Assembly: GCA_033002965.1 (NCBI GenBank) | Contig: JAURVB010013238.1 | Span: 62,001 to 126,000 of the forward strand | Source: Piper betle | Taxonomy: Eukaryota; Streptophyta; Magnoliopsida; Piperales; Piperaceae | Reading direction: 5' to 3' | Length of the DNA stretch: 64,000 bases | In this document: positions 1 to 11,732 of the stretch, in pieces | How positions within the stretch are numbered: the first letter of the stretch is position 1 | Layout of the letters: the number at the start of each line of letters is the position of its first letter | Made by a program: the position numbers and the translations under genes | Notes under the pieces: generated by a model | What the model was told of the DNA's origin: nothing | The model's database searches: none | What the model saw: the letters and a program-made list of their open reading frames with translations, nothing else

Positions 1-2040
1 AAAATAATTTATATCCTTTGGAAAGGGTGCAATACGTTTATAAAAAAGGTGTACAAAAAATGATAAAATCAAAATAAACTCAAGAAAAAAATTAAACATA
101 ATAATAAAATTGCCTCATAATTATTTGTCTTTTAGATGGCAATTTTTTGGAGAAAAATTTTAACGGATCAAAAGAATAAATATTTTAAGATATATTTTTG
201 GCATATTTATAAGAATGAGATGTGATAAACCCCTTCTAAAATATGAAAATAAAATTTCGGAGATATAATATTACAAAGAAATTTTTTAAAAAAATGATGT
301 ATAAAAAATAAAAGATAAAATAATGATAAATAAAATATTGAATAAAAAATCTCAAAAAAATAGAAAATCAATGATATTAATATTAAAGAAGTGAATTGTA
401 TAATAAAATAAATAAATAATATGCATAAGAAGGAAAATTGAATAGTCAAATTATAATAAAACCAAAAATATAAAAAAATAATGTAATTACCTCATAATTA
501 TTTATGCCTTCTGAAAGAGGTATTTTTTAGGAAAAAAATTTTATCGATCAAAATAAAAAATAATTTAGAAGATATTGTTGATATATTTATAAGAATGAAA
601 TAAGATATAATTATCAAACAAGGGGTGTGATAGAGAAAAAGATGCATCCCCTTATCAGGGATGCATATCATTTGGAAAAGATGTATATCCTTTAAAAAAG
701 GTGAAATACTTTTAGGAAAATTATATATTCTTTAAAAAATTATACATTTTACAAGAGACCCTTTAGAAGAGTTGTACTATTTAAAAGACATCCTTAATTA
801 ATCATGTGAAGACACCCACCTAGATTAATCATGTGTTTCGTACCCGTTTAAATTCAACGACGAGCGAGAAGTGCTATAGATAAATCTGGTCCAATTTTTT
901 CCCACTCCTAATAATAGGTGGATAGAACAAATTTAAAAAGCCTTATATTGCATTAATTATAATCTAATATTGAGTATTCTAATGTATGTCTAAGAGACAA
1001 GGCATGTCATCTTATGGGCATGATTTCTCAATCGGTATAAGCCCTACGGCCCCTACCTCAACTATTGTTAGATTAATTATGTACATTTTAACCTCCAAAA
1101 TGGAGTAGTTGATTGAAAAAAAATTCTTTAGACGTAGCTCTTGTTAATGGCTCATTGATTTAATCACAACCCACCTAGGCGCAGGGTTGGAGGCTATGGG
1201 CTCGAGTTTCGCTCTGGATATCAAGCAAGTGGCTACTGCAATGTGACACGAAGCTCATGCAAAAATATACCGACAAGCACAATTTTTTTATTTTTCTCAT
1301 AACTCATGCGTGCAGGAAAAAATAATGACAACATGATTAGTTAATTACAAGAACGTAAGAAGCTGCAAAAAGGGGATTAAGAAAAGGTTTCTGGTTGGTT
1401 AGCCCACCGGCAGCTTGTGATTATTGGGGTGGTCAAAAAGTGCAACGCAAATTACGCAACCCAAATTCCTCGTGTCTCTCTACCTGCACACACCCAACAA
1501 CACTCTTCGTCTGTACATAGGCGGTCCATAGTAGCACAGTCACCAGTCACCATGAACAACGAGGTGAAGGCTTGAAGGAGAGCCAATAAAAAAACTTGCG
1601 TTCTAACCTATACCTATAGTGCATAGGTTGTAGTTGCCGGACCCAAATCCAGTACCTTCTTTTTTTTAATTCAAGCAAATCCAAATACCTATTAACGTTC
1701 AAGGGTCTTTCATTTCTGAGATTCTGCAGGCAGGATTAGGAAGGTATATCAGTATATGTTATGCCCATGACATTCCATATTATATTTTACTACATGAGGA
1801 CTTTTGAGAAGGGAAGACACGGCAATCATGCTCAAAATCCAAGACAGGGAAGAGTGTGGAAAAGAGGAAGGAAGAGCTCAGTGGTACCTCCGTGTTCCTT
1901 CTCATGTCGTCTATTCTTTTGTTTTTTTGTTCAGTGGTTACCACCACCGTGGCCCAATGATTTATTTTGTTTTCACCATCATGTACTTTAACTACTATCA
2001 TGCATTTGCTAGCCTGGATCCAATTAATATGGTGTTTGAA
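1..2040. other. AT-rich flank, no gene seen
   Basis: The first 800 bases are very AT-rich, with repeated near-identical phrases such as 'cctcataattattt' at about 112 and 490, which suggests old duplicated repeat DNA. The rest to about 2040 has only short chance reading frames on both strands without recognisable protein motifs. I see no RNA gene or transposon end here. Confidence 0.5.
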
Positions 2041-2045
2041 AACTG

Positions 2046-2570
2046 AATGCAGGTATGTTGTTGAAAAAGATAACAAGAACAATGTGATTTACTGATTTTT
2101 GTTTCTAGAAACTATCTCTGTAGATAAAAGACGTCGGACATTCCATGTGGGATCCTTGAAATGGATTACTGGCTTCCCTCCAAACAATTTTGATGATCTG
2201 CCGTGCAAGGTCTCTAATAATTTACGCTGGATTGCACCTTTGTTGAATTTTAAAGAGAACACGGTTACTGTCATACGATGAGTTACTTAGAAGTCTTGCT
2301 GGTTCGACACGGTCCACGCTTCTATGATTGTAGCTAAAGGATTGAAGGTTATAATAATAACTAATGATGTTACAGCAACAAGACGATCAGCGGATAGCTG
2401 CTGGTCAGTATGCCGCTTTTTACCAGCATAAGAGGTGCATTGGCTCTGGAATTATTTTGGATTCACGGGACAATAAAAGCTTCCCTGTTTGTTAAAGGGC
2501 TTTAGAAATTTCAAGAATAGAAGGCAAATCAAAACTTGGAGCTCCTGTTAAAATATATACCCCCGTGAAT
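2046..2570 (+). pseudogene. Decayed tRNA-specific 2-thiouridylase (TRMU/MnmA) C-terminal fragment
   Basis: Pieces of the MnmA/TRMU C-terminal domain, which thiolates U34 of tRNAs in organelles, are legible in order but in different frames. They are YVVEKDNKNNVIY (about 2052), SVDKRRRTFHVGSLKW (about 2115), a VRHGPRFYDCS piece (about 2301) and DDQRIAAGQYAAFYQ followed by CIGSGIILDS (2382-2475). A further stretch ends in LEISRIEGKSKLGAPVKI (about 2503-2556) after an in-frame TAA at the position where a serine or similar residue is expected. At least two frame changes lie near 2094-2112, and splice-like AG sites precede some pieces, so this looks like a genomic copy rather than a processed one. 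The N-terminal ATP-binding and catalytic cysteine part is absent. Family assignment rests on remembered homologues. The breaks make a functional gene unlikely. Confidence 0.72.
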
Positions 2571-3590
2571 GCCACTGCTAGCAAGAGGAGAAATGTTCCT
2601 CGTGGTGCATTTTCTGGGTGTGTCCTGGATTGGATGAGGAAATTAGGAAGACGGTTGTGGATATTATGGTTTTTAGCTATTGGCGATTCATCAGTCTTTT
2701 ATTGCGTTCGGCGACAAAAGTGGGTACATGTCGTCATCATCGATCAAATGGGCAGTAGTTGGACGAAAGTGAGAAGGAGAATCTGAAAAGGCCAAGATGG
2801 AGGTTTTATGTTTGTAGCCTTAGTATTAAAGCTCTCTGTTAGTCGACGACCGTCTGACGAGGTTGCGAGCCATGACTTTTCTGATCTTAGGTACCAAAGT
2901 TTGCCCTCGTTGAGGGGAATATGCAGAAATGAAGACAAATTTGAAGAAATATCGAGATTTTGGTAAATATTAAATACTGCTCGACTGATTTGTTCTTTTA
3001 ATCCACAAGAATATGTTTTGCTCTTTATCTTTTTTGTGTTTGTATTCCACGTTGAAAGGCTACACAAAAAAATTGGATGTATGCTGAACAATGATCTCTC
3101 CATGTCTGATATTCAAGTGTTCGGCGATAAGGCTAGGCTGCTAGACCATTGTCTCCGCGTTTGTGGAGCTAGTCAGTGCTTGTCAGTGTAAGCCTTACGA
3201 CTGCGAGGAGTGTTCCCCCCTGCAAATTTGCTGTCGAGATGCGCTAATGAAAGCAGCATTCTGCTTGCAGAGATTTCTAATGCGAAAGAATTTCTGAAGG
3301 TAGAACCAATAATGTCAAATACAATTTTATATAAGAATATACAAAGTACAAGTCAAAACTCTGCCGCCAAGCTGACTTCCTCTGCTCTGTTGCATAAGTT
3401 GCAAAAAATGCCTGTTGAACCTTACTCGAATTCAGTTTTCATTTCCTTCCTCTTTTTTCTCAGTATCAGCACCATGGAATCCTTCTCTTCCCCGTGTCCT
3501 TTGCGTTCAGTTGAGCATCATAAGATGTTGGTCCCAATTATATGATGTTTGAAGAGTGTCAAAATATTGACTATGTTTCTCAATGTTAAC
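2571..3590. other. Spacer between TRMU fragment and NTMC2T5-like gene
   Basis: About 1 kb without a recognisable gene. It lies just beyond the stop of the minus-strand NTMC2T5-like gene, so the upper part probably includes that gene's 3' untranslated region. Reading frames of 70-120 codons occur on both strands but show no family motif. Confidence 0.45.
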
Positions 3591-3596
3591 TTGTTA

Positions 3597-6500
3597 TCAA
3601 GGGTTGAAAAAGCTTGAACCGCCGACATTTAGGGCAATTATCACGGCTATACCTGTGACAACCGCCAGCCAAAGCAGAGCTGGATATAAAAAAGACAGAA
3701 AAGGGTTGAGTTGTTTGCTGATTCAACAAAAATCTGATACAAGCACAAGGAAAAGTTGGGCTCATTTACCTCCTAGATTGTCTGATCTTTCCACAGGGTC
3801 TGAAGGTACAGAATCAACAGTTGGACCATCTAAAGTAGAAACAATCGGTGCAGAATTTGGTACTGTCTGTGGAAGGCTTTGATGTTCCATTCTCAGATGC
3901 AACTATACATTGAAATTCTTCGCTCACTATTAAAGCTGCCAGTACATCCATCAGTGACTCTTTCTCCATTTCTACCGGAATCTCTGTCTGGCCATGTACT
4001 AATGTTTCTTCTGATTCATCGGCATCTGAGTCATCGTCTGAAAGGTCACTATCCACAGGTCCAATGGTTGTCTTATCATCTTCTTCATCTTCCACATATG
4101 CTTTGTAAGTAAGTCGGAGCAATATTTGCCCGGCTGATCCTTTACCAAACAGACTCCAACCTCGTCGCAAGCTAATAATTTTGTCTGTTGGTACAGTGTC
4201 CTCCAGAGATTCCAGCTCCACCTGCAAAAAGGAGGAGGGATCAATAAGGCAAGGTGATAAATTCCACCAAAAACAGTGCATGCACAATCAACATTTTGGG
4301 TCTTGACAGTCCAACAACCAACATAGGTTTGAGAGTTAATCAGCAATCAGCTAGCCTGTGAGTTAATATTCAACTTTCTCACCTCTGCTGTGCCTACTGT
4401 AAACTCTGCAAATCCTAGGGAATCAATCACTTGGATTCCTAATTTTTGATTTTTAGGATCAGCCACAAGTATATGGAAATCCTGTCAGCAGATAAACAAA
4501 TAGAAGACAGTTAAGATCCATCGTCCTGATTGAGGGAGTGTAAAATTCCAAAAGCTAAAGGTTTTGCCTGATTCCAGATGGGTTCACCAGGTGGTCCAAT
4601 GACGGTGGTCTGACTATTTTTCTTACTGCGGATTATTTGATCGCCCAGGCTTAGAATGACGTATGGATCTGTTTTCCCTGAGAAAACCCGCATATAAAAT
4701 GATACGTGTCATTGAAAAGCTTCGAGCTTAATTACCCTAACCACGATTTCAAATGGAAACATATGACAACCTACATAATACACACAATTCAAATGGAAAC
4801 ATATAACAATCTACAAAAGCACATGATTTCACATGTATTGATTGGACTGATAAGGATAGCACATTTTCTCAATCGCATGTTATACGTTTATTACTTGGGA
4901 TCCGGTAGATGAAAATGAAGAACACCTTATTCTGATCCCTGATCGTGGATTTATCTTATATAAACTCACTTCCACCTTGAGACTCCTTATCCATTAGTAT
5001 CAATGTAGCCTCTGGCATTTTGAAAAACTTCTAACATATAAGGCGCATGTTTCCCTATTTACTGACAGGAAGACTCTTGAGCATCATTAACCAACTCCTC
5101 ATCAATCTCGATTCATTTCAATATGAACCGATTTGGTTGATTTAACTCGCATATAAAAGGTATGGGACAGAAAATTATTGGCAATGGATAGAACGAAAAT
5201 TTCCACTTTCTATATGGAAACAATGTGAAAAAATAAGTCTTGAATGAACCCCTCGAAAAGTTGTGTAGTAGTATCTAGACTTTCTCATGTTAATCTAGAA
5301 AATGCAATTAGAAAAGAGCAGTATACTATGTCAAAAGATTAGACACGCCAATTATGTCATCCGGCTATAAACAAAGTATCGGTTAAACTTCGTAAAGTGA
5401 CGTAACTCACACCAACAGCCTTAGAATCACCTTCAAGAAATCAAAATGATTTACAAATAACAAAAATTGAATCATTGCATCAAAGGGCTGCCAATTTTTG
5501 TTTGCTCTCAATGACGAAATGGGAAGGAAACAAAGAGATTTTTTATGGTAATACGACGATGAGACAGATGCAATCAGTATAAGGTAAAAAATGCAGCAGA
5601 GAATAGACATTGATACCATCTAAAACATAGGACAACTTCCGAGCATCCACGAGCGTCACTGACAATTCTCCAACAAAATCATTGTTTCCCTCTTGAACAG
5701 CCACTGTCTGGAAATCTTCTGGGGAAGGTCCAACTGCTTTTCCCTTCTGAAAATCTAGAACAATTCTCTTTGGTCGTACAAATAGTCGAGGGAGATCCTC
5801 AGTCAGTAGCTTTGTCAAGAACCTAGCAGAAAGCAATTAAAGAAAAACTGCAGTGTTCAGATGTAGATGCTAAAAGAATCCCAGTACATAAAGGGCATAT
5901 GAAGTGAAAAAGCCTATCCCTCCTATTTGAGATCGGAGGTGCGAACACTTCCAAATCACAATCCTTTGTTAGCCTTCTCCACTCAAAGGTGTCGCCGGTA
6001 CTTAGTGCGACTAATGCAGCAAAGTATATACGAAAGGAAGGTAAAGAAGACACATTTCTAAGGCACTTACATTGACAGGACTGGTATAGCTGACGTAGCC
6101 AAAGAGTTACCATGCCAAACAATGAAAAATTGGACATCAATAAGGTTGCAAAAAGAAACTTATAAAGATTTACTCTACAATAAGAAATGGAATGTTATAA
6201 CGAAGAGAAATGATAAACAGGATCGGGACTGGCTTGCTACATACCCATGAGGTTGAACAGACGGAAAGGTGACAGCACAAACTTGATTTTAGGTAGTGAA
6301 ACAAACGCACATGAGACAGATCCTACCCAAGGTTCTGACGGTATAAGCCGAAGCTTGACCCATAGTTCCCCATCAATATCAAAGTCACGGACGCCAACAG
6401 GTACAACAATCGGTAGAATACCAAATTTCAGTGATAGCATCAGCAGCATACGAGCGCCACCAGTATAGCGAAGTCCTATTTGGTATCTGCAGAAGATAAT

Positions 6501-7509
6501 AAGCGCAAACATCACGATAACTTCAAATTGCAATTAAACTTTTTTTCTATGGCAAACCAATGCTTGAGAAGACATCTCAGAGAACTTACTGCAAATCATT
6601 AGCGTGACGAGAGGTTCTGCGCTCGACATTCCTAACAGACAACGGCTCTTCGCCCAGGGAGAACTGCTTTATCTCAACTCTCTGCACATAATCAGGTTTC
6701 TTCAAGTTGTCAATCACTGGTTGAAGCAGCCCAACAATCCAATTCTCAATCCCAGCTCTGTAGACCTTCCACAACTTCCCCAACACCATGTTTACCCACT
6801 CCACTGACTCTTTCCTCTGCAAATCCCTCTCCAAAAACAGCGAGAAACCGGTGGGCACCTGAGGCCATATACCCGACTCCGCATCCCGGTAGGAATTTTT
6901 ACGCCTCCTGGAGGTCCAGATCTTGTCAAAAGCCACCCCGACAAAGAAGAAAAACACAAACAGCCCAACAACGCTCCTGTTCAAGGGAGGTGACGGGATG
7001 GGGTGAATCACTCCCAGCTGAGTCCTCAACTTGTCCAACAAAGGGTCCTCCCGAAAATTACTGAACTCATGTGTCGACGCCGCCAATTCTTGCGTGGCAG
7101 TGGTAGCATCTCCACCACCATGAGAATCTAGTTCATGAGACAATTGACCGGAAACATAAAACCTCTGGGCACTCAACTTGGTCGTCACCGACTTGGGGAG
7201 ATCAATGCTCATGTGTTGCTGCTGCTCGTGGAGGTGGTGGTGGCGGGAATCGGAGGGTGGCAGCGCACAGGCCCTACCTGTCGACCACCACCACCATCTA
7301 CCGGTGCGATGAATATCGGCGGCAGCAGCAACAATACCAATACCAGTGAGTAACCTACCAGACGCATGACCAATATCCAACCAATTCGTCTTCGTCTTCG
7401 TCACTCGTATAGAAGCAGCAGCAGCAGCTATCTTCTTCACTTGTCTCCGGGAAGGGCGTGGAGGTGGTGCCAACCAGGTGATGAATTCCGAGGCCGGCTG
7501 CACCAACAT
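3597..7509 (-). CDS. NTMC2T5: SMP-C2 domain lipid-transfer protein, NTMC2 type 5 (8 exons, frameshift near the 3' end)
   Basis: Plant NTMC2/synaptotagmin-like proteins carry an N-terminal membrane anchor, a lipid-carrying SMP domain and a C2 domain, and act at membrane contact sites. Exons on the minus strand: 7509-6590, 6486-6245, 6089-6071 (19 nt), 5822-5617, 4677-4568, 4481-4383, 4221-3770, 3679-3597. All phases agree until the end of exon 7. Visible parts: hydrophobic anchor at residues 178-197, the SMP region from about residue 230 (KESVEWVNMVLGKLWKVYRA, then GLRYTGGARMLLMLSLKFG), the C2 region with KTDPYVILSLGDQIIRSKK, and an acidic tail. Intron 5 has a GC donor (4567-4566). Exon 7 as read stops at 3814, giving about 667 residues. 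A second frame runs on from about 3885 without stops, splices in phase to exon 8 and ends in hydrophobic ALLWLAVVTGIAVIIALNVG, so one base is out of register. Conservation is clear only from about residue 104, so the true start could be later than 7509. Confidence 0.85.
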
Positions 7510-9127
7510 TTATGTCAGCTCGAGGCTTGGGTTTGCTCGAGCAAATGAAGTGGAAGGAAGCGGCGAAAGGCATAAGATGACACCAAACCAAACAACAAAA
7601 TATATATATATATATACATATACGTATGTATATAAATTGTTGCAACATCAGGAGGAGGAATTAAAAGCAAACCCGATTAATTGCCGGCAGACGAGTGAAA
7701 TGGAAGGCTCCTCCCCAGGGGAAGGAAAATAGCATGTACGTCTAATTCCCAAACGAGGGGATGGATGGAAAGCAAGACTCGTTGAAAAAGCAAATGACGA
7801 CGACTCTTTTCATTGGAAAAAATAAAACAAAAATAAATAATTTACAATAAATCATGTATTTTATAAATAAAAAAACAATAAATCATATATAATAAGGTCC
7901 GGCCCAGCTCCTGTGTGCAGTAAGTTCCTCTCGCCATCCTCCGCAACAGCAGCAGCGGCAGAAATAAATCACGTGCCAATTCGTGGAGACTAGAGAGGAA
8001 GAAAAGTCTGGGATCTGTACCACGGCCGGAAGCTAACTTGCACTTGCAAAATTATGCTAATCATAGTTTTGGTAAATTAAGACCCAGAAAGAAAGCAGAG
8101 CACCGTCCTCCAGGAACGCGTGGCGGCGGTGACGAGGAATGAATTGAAGACGCATGTGCACGTGGGATTTTAATTACTGGGCGGGCTGTGGAGGTATCGT
8201 AGGCGTCCGAGAGGAGGGGAAGGACGATGGGAGGGACAGGTGGTGATATAGATTTGGTGATGATTGGTCGGGAAATTTGGGATGCAAGTTCTTGCGGCCC
8301 ATCCGTATGAGAAGGCCTGTGGGCACCCCACTGCCATCCCACTTGGTCCTCCGCCCACCCACGCGCGTTTCACACTTCAACTTTCTTCACTTTTCTTCTT
8401 CTTCTTTCTTTTACGTCTTTTACAGTTACTTCACGTGAAATGCATCAAGTTTCTAATTTCATAATTATTAAATAGGTAATAATGAGAGGCGGTCAATGGT
8501 CATCAACCCCTTTCCATGTCACGGCCAAAGTCCAATTGATGATGCGCCTTCTTGGTTGAATGCAAAATGATACACGTTATAACTCTTCCAATTTGCGGTT
8601 TATCGGTTGGGGAACCAAATTAAGCGCACGTTTATCACAACGAAGCCGAACCTATATAAGAGAACACAGTCCATAACTACCACCTACCTATGCTTCATTT
8701 CTCATCTACCATTCTATGCACCCATGCGTTCAATAAAATACAAAATACGCAATTCTTCTAAGCCACTAAACAGTGCCTTTCTTTGTTTCTCGCGCGATGG
8801 CGATGAATCTGATGATGACCACCATTATAGACTCGGCAGCCATCAATCAATATAATACTAGCCGTGACATCGCCCTCTTCCCAATATTTAGAAGCCGTAG
8901 AGCTCACCAGCCACGTCGATAAGAGCTTACGAAGTGAGAGCCTGCACACCATGACCAACTTTAAGATCAAGGCCCAATCCTATTGTAGAGGTGCATTTTA
9001 CAAGAAAAAAAGGGGGGAGGGCTTGTTAGGCAGAGATAAAAATTCGTGTTGTTAGCGAGGAGAGAATTTCTGCGACAGATTGAAAGGAACACAATTTCTT
9101 CACACACAAACTGGTGAAAAGATGAGC
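7510..9127. other. Intergenic, upstream of the NTMC2T5-like gene
   Basis: Contains a (TA)n run at about 7600-7616 and mixed-composition DNA. Reading frames of up to about 90 codons at 8061-8464 overlap one another in several frames on both strands and show no motif. The promoter of the minus-strand gene ending at 7509 must lie here, but I cannot point to a convincing TATA box. Confidence 0.4.
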
Positions 9128-9655
9128 TCATATTTGCTGGGAGAGAAGAACGAGACGTCCCTGCGGACCAACTAATATCTCAACTAAAACACTCAGCAAC
9201 GGGTGTTATATCTATCTACTCCTCCCACAGGAGGGATCAGTTTCCTTGTTTGTTTCAGCAGCGGCTCTGTTGGTGCATAAGCTAAAATGTATGGGAACTT
9301 CTCAACTGGCAGCTTGGGGTACCACGACATCACAATTCTGAGTATGAACAATAACCCATATGCAGACAGAAATGGCCCTACAAATCCGATAGCCACCTTC
9401 GCCGTTGCTAGATCAAGATCTGCAAACATTATAGTTTCCAAATGTTACAACGACATGAACCATTTCTTGAGCAGTATCATGTCATTCGATGCAGATAGTG
9501 ATAACGACTGCAAATAATGAAGAGTGTGTGAATGAACTGCCGAAACTACAGTTCCTACTGCTGTTGTTGAATCCAGGATACTGCATATGGTTCGCCTGTT
9601 GTTACACCATTGCGGTTTGCTTTCCCCCTTATTCTTCAAGATGCCCTGTAATTCA
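9128..9655 (-). pseudogene. CCB3: Decayed CCB3/YLMG (YggT family) copy
   Basis: YggT/YLMG proteins are small plastid membrane proteins. CCB3 is a cofactor-assembly factor of the cytochrome b6f complex. The minus strand shows the conserved core from ADLDLATAKVAIGF through FILRIVMSWYPKLP to EKFPYILAYAPTEP and LIPPVGGVD (9425-9214). Upstream, at about 9480-9560, a related piece reads AVHSHTLHYLQSLSLSASN. Between the two pieces is a 45-nt in-frame insertion with a TAA. After GGVD a short duplication (GATAGATA) shifts the frame and about 11 bases encoding the WFG part are lost. The family's C-terminal residues (VEILVGPQGRLVLLSQQ) then reappear in another frame, ending at 9128. I infer a dead copy; the active gene would lie elsewhere. 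Sequence error is possible but would need several independent changes. Confidence 0.7.
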
Positions 9656-11090
9656 TTTTGAACGCAAAAGAAAAAAAGTATTAATAAGACTAGATAGTGC
9701 CAAATTACATGGACTAGAGTAGATTTTAAGATTCTCAATTCTTAGGTTGTGAGCTTATACTTGAGACTAACTTGACATATTGTTTTCTGATTTGAATGGT
9801 ACAAGCTAGTTGTCCGGAAAATTCTTGCTGCTAAGCAACCAGCCTTTCAAGTCATCGATCTATGTTTCCATGTTATGGCCATCTATAGACAAACACTGCT
9901 TTTAATTTATTCACTGCTTGACTAAAGGCAATGGCATGAGATTCTAAAACCTTCTCAATGAGGAAGTATATAAAGAAAATAACCAAGTACTCAACTAAAT
10001 GTTTTCTAAAGATAAGTTTAAAAAGGAAAACTTCCTTAAACAGAACTTCAAAAGGTACAAAATTATCTAAATGCACAAAAGTTAAGATATAGCTTGTAAG
10101 TTGCATATACACAGTTCAGCACATTTGCTCGTCTAAACTTGGGAAAGAGAACTTTTAGAATTAATCTACGCGACGGGAAGCAAGTTCTTGCGCATAACAT
10201 TCCAAACAAACAGGGTGATAATGGTGCTTAACTTCACAGTCTTAAGAGTAAATGCTATAATAATCTTTTTAAAACAACTGGATTACAAATTACCATTTAA
10301 ATATACATGGTTTGATGGCCAGTTTAATTACTAAAGAGTATTAATTAGTTGGACAAGTGATTAAACTATCTACATTTTATTAAAATTTCTCAAGTTTTGA
10401 AACAAGGGGAGGCACATAAGGCGTCATTCTATTAGTTACCCTTTTTTTATTCTATTATTTACCACCATTACTGCTTCGTCGACTTACAGGGAAGTGCAGT
10501 GAGTCTGTAGACGGAGGACATCTCCGGCTTCCCACAAATGGACTCAATCCTGCACCGACCTCAAAAAATATAAATAATAAATAATAAATGCATGAAAAGC
10601 CAGAGTCACAACCTTTACAACTTCAAATAGCTAAAAGGGAATTGAAGAAATGAGCTAGAGACAGCAGCGGAATACTGAGAAGCCATGGCCACCCCATCCA
10701 AGTTCCCTCCAACTTCCAACCAATTCTGGAGCCAACATACCCGCCTGCTTTTGTAACCACCACAAATATACCAAATGACGCATTTAACCTCGTCCAGTAG
10801 TGGTCGAGACGCCTCTGTTCATGGAACTTCCTCCTTCGGGTCAACGACAAAGTCGTAGTAGCCTTTCTCCGATCTTTCTGCATACAACCTCGGAAGATGA
10901 TGAATGAATCAATTTTTTTTTTAAATGAATTGAATATGTAGAAAGGCGGAGACTTTTGGGCGAAGTTGGCTTGCTGGGTATCTCATTGATCTCTGTTTGG
11001 CGCATCCTTGTCTTGTCGTCAATCTCTCCTTTTCCTTTTGAGTTTTGGGATTTGATTATTTGGCTATCAGTCTCTGGTGAAAAGGGAAGG
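9656..11090. other. Intergenic between CCB3 copy and S-acyltransferase gene
   Basis: No gene recognised. A minus-strand frame of 86 codons at 10623-10883 has a basic N-terminus and a short hydrophobic stretch but matches nothing I know. The promoter and 5' untranslated region of the plus-strand gene starting at 11091 must lie at the upper end. Confidence 0.4.
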
Positions 11091-11688
11091 ATGGATGAGC
11101 TTGTGGTGGTATGTCCTCCTCTCCTCTTGTGTCATTTGTTTTCTTCTTTTTTCTTTTGTTTTTTTTGGCTTGGCTTTATGTTTTGGGTATGATGTGGTTT
11201 GAATAATCGGATCTCCTTGTTCGGAGCTTTGCATTTCCCTGAGCATATTGAATGCGTTACTGGTTCTCCTGTTGGTTGGAAGCTATTTCATGTTTCGCGG
11301 CAAAATTGTGCCACTTTGATGTTTGAGTGTGCTTGGGGCAACCGAAGATTCAAAACTTTGTCCTTCATTTAAAAAAAAAATTTTTCCTGTAGCTCAAGAT
11401 GGTGAAGTGATAATAGGTTTGTCGCGTTACAATATACAGTAAAAAACCATTATAGTTTCATGATGGTGGATTATCCCTACGGCAATTGGAAACTAATGCA
11501 CTTATTAATTCATTCTTCCATGTCCGAGCTTGATGGATAGGTGGTAAGACTGCAATAAACTGGATGACTGTTGATTTCATACAGTAGCATGTGTTTGACA
11601 TATGAAATGGTGATGCTTTATATATAGATAGTTGAAGATAGGTGGTAAGACTGCAATAAACATGATTTATAGCATGTGTCTGACATAA

Positions 11689-11732
<44 letters not shown>

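Noticed and set aside
7066..7509. Plastid transit peptide for the NTMC2T5-like protein
   Set aside because: The N-terminus is basic and Ala/Ser-containing, but it also has Trp and His runs and the start is uncertain. The membrane anchor fits a contact-site protein, so I do not claim plastid targeting.
8061..8464. Cluster of short frames in three minus-strand frames and one plus-strand frame
   Set aside because: Mutually overlapping, without motifs; typical random frames in mixed-composition DNA.
10623..10883. 86-codon minus-strand frame with a hydrophobic patch
   Set aside because: No family recognised and no splice or promoter support. Probably a chance frame.
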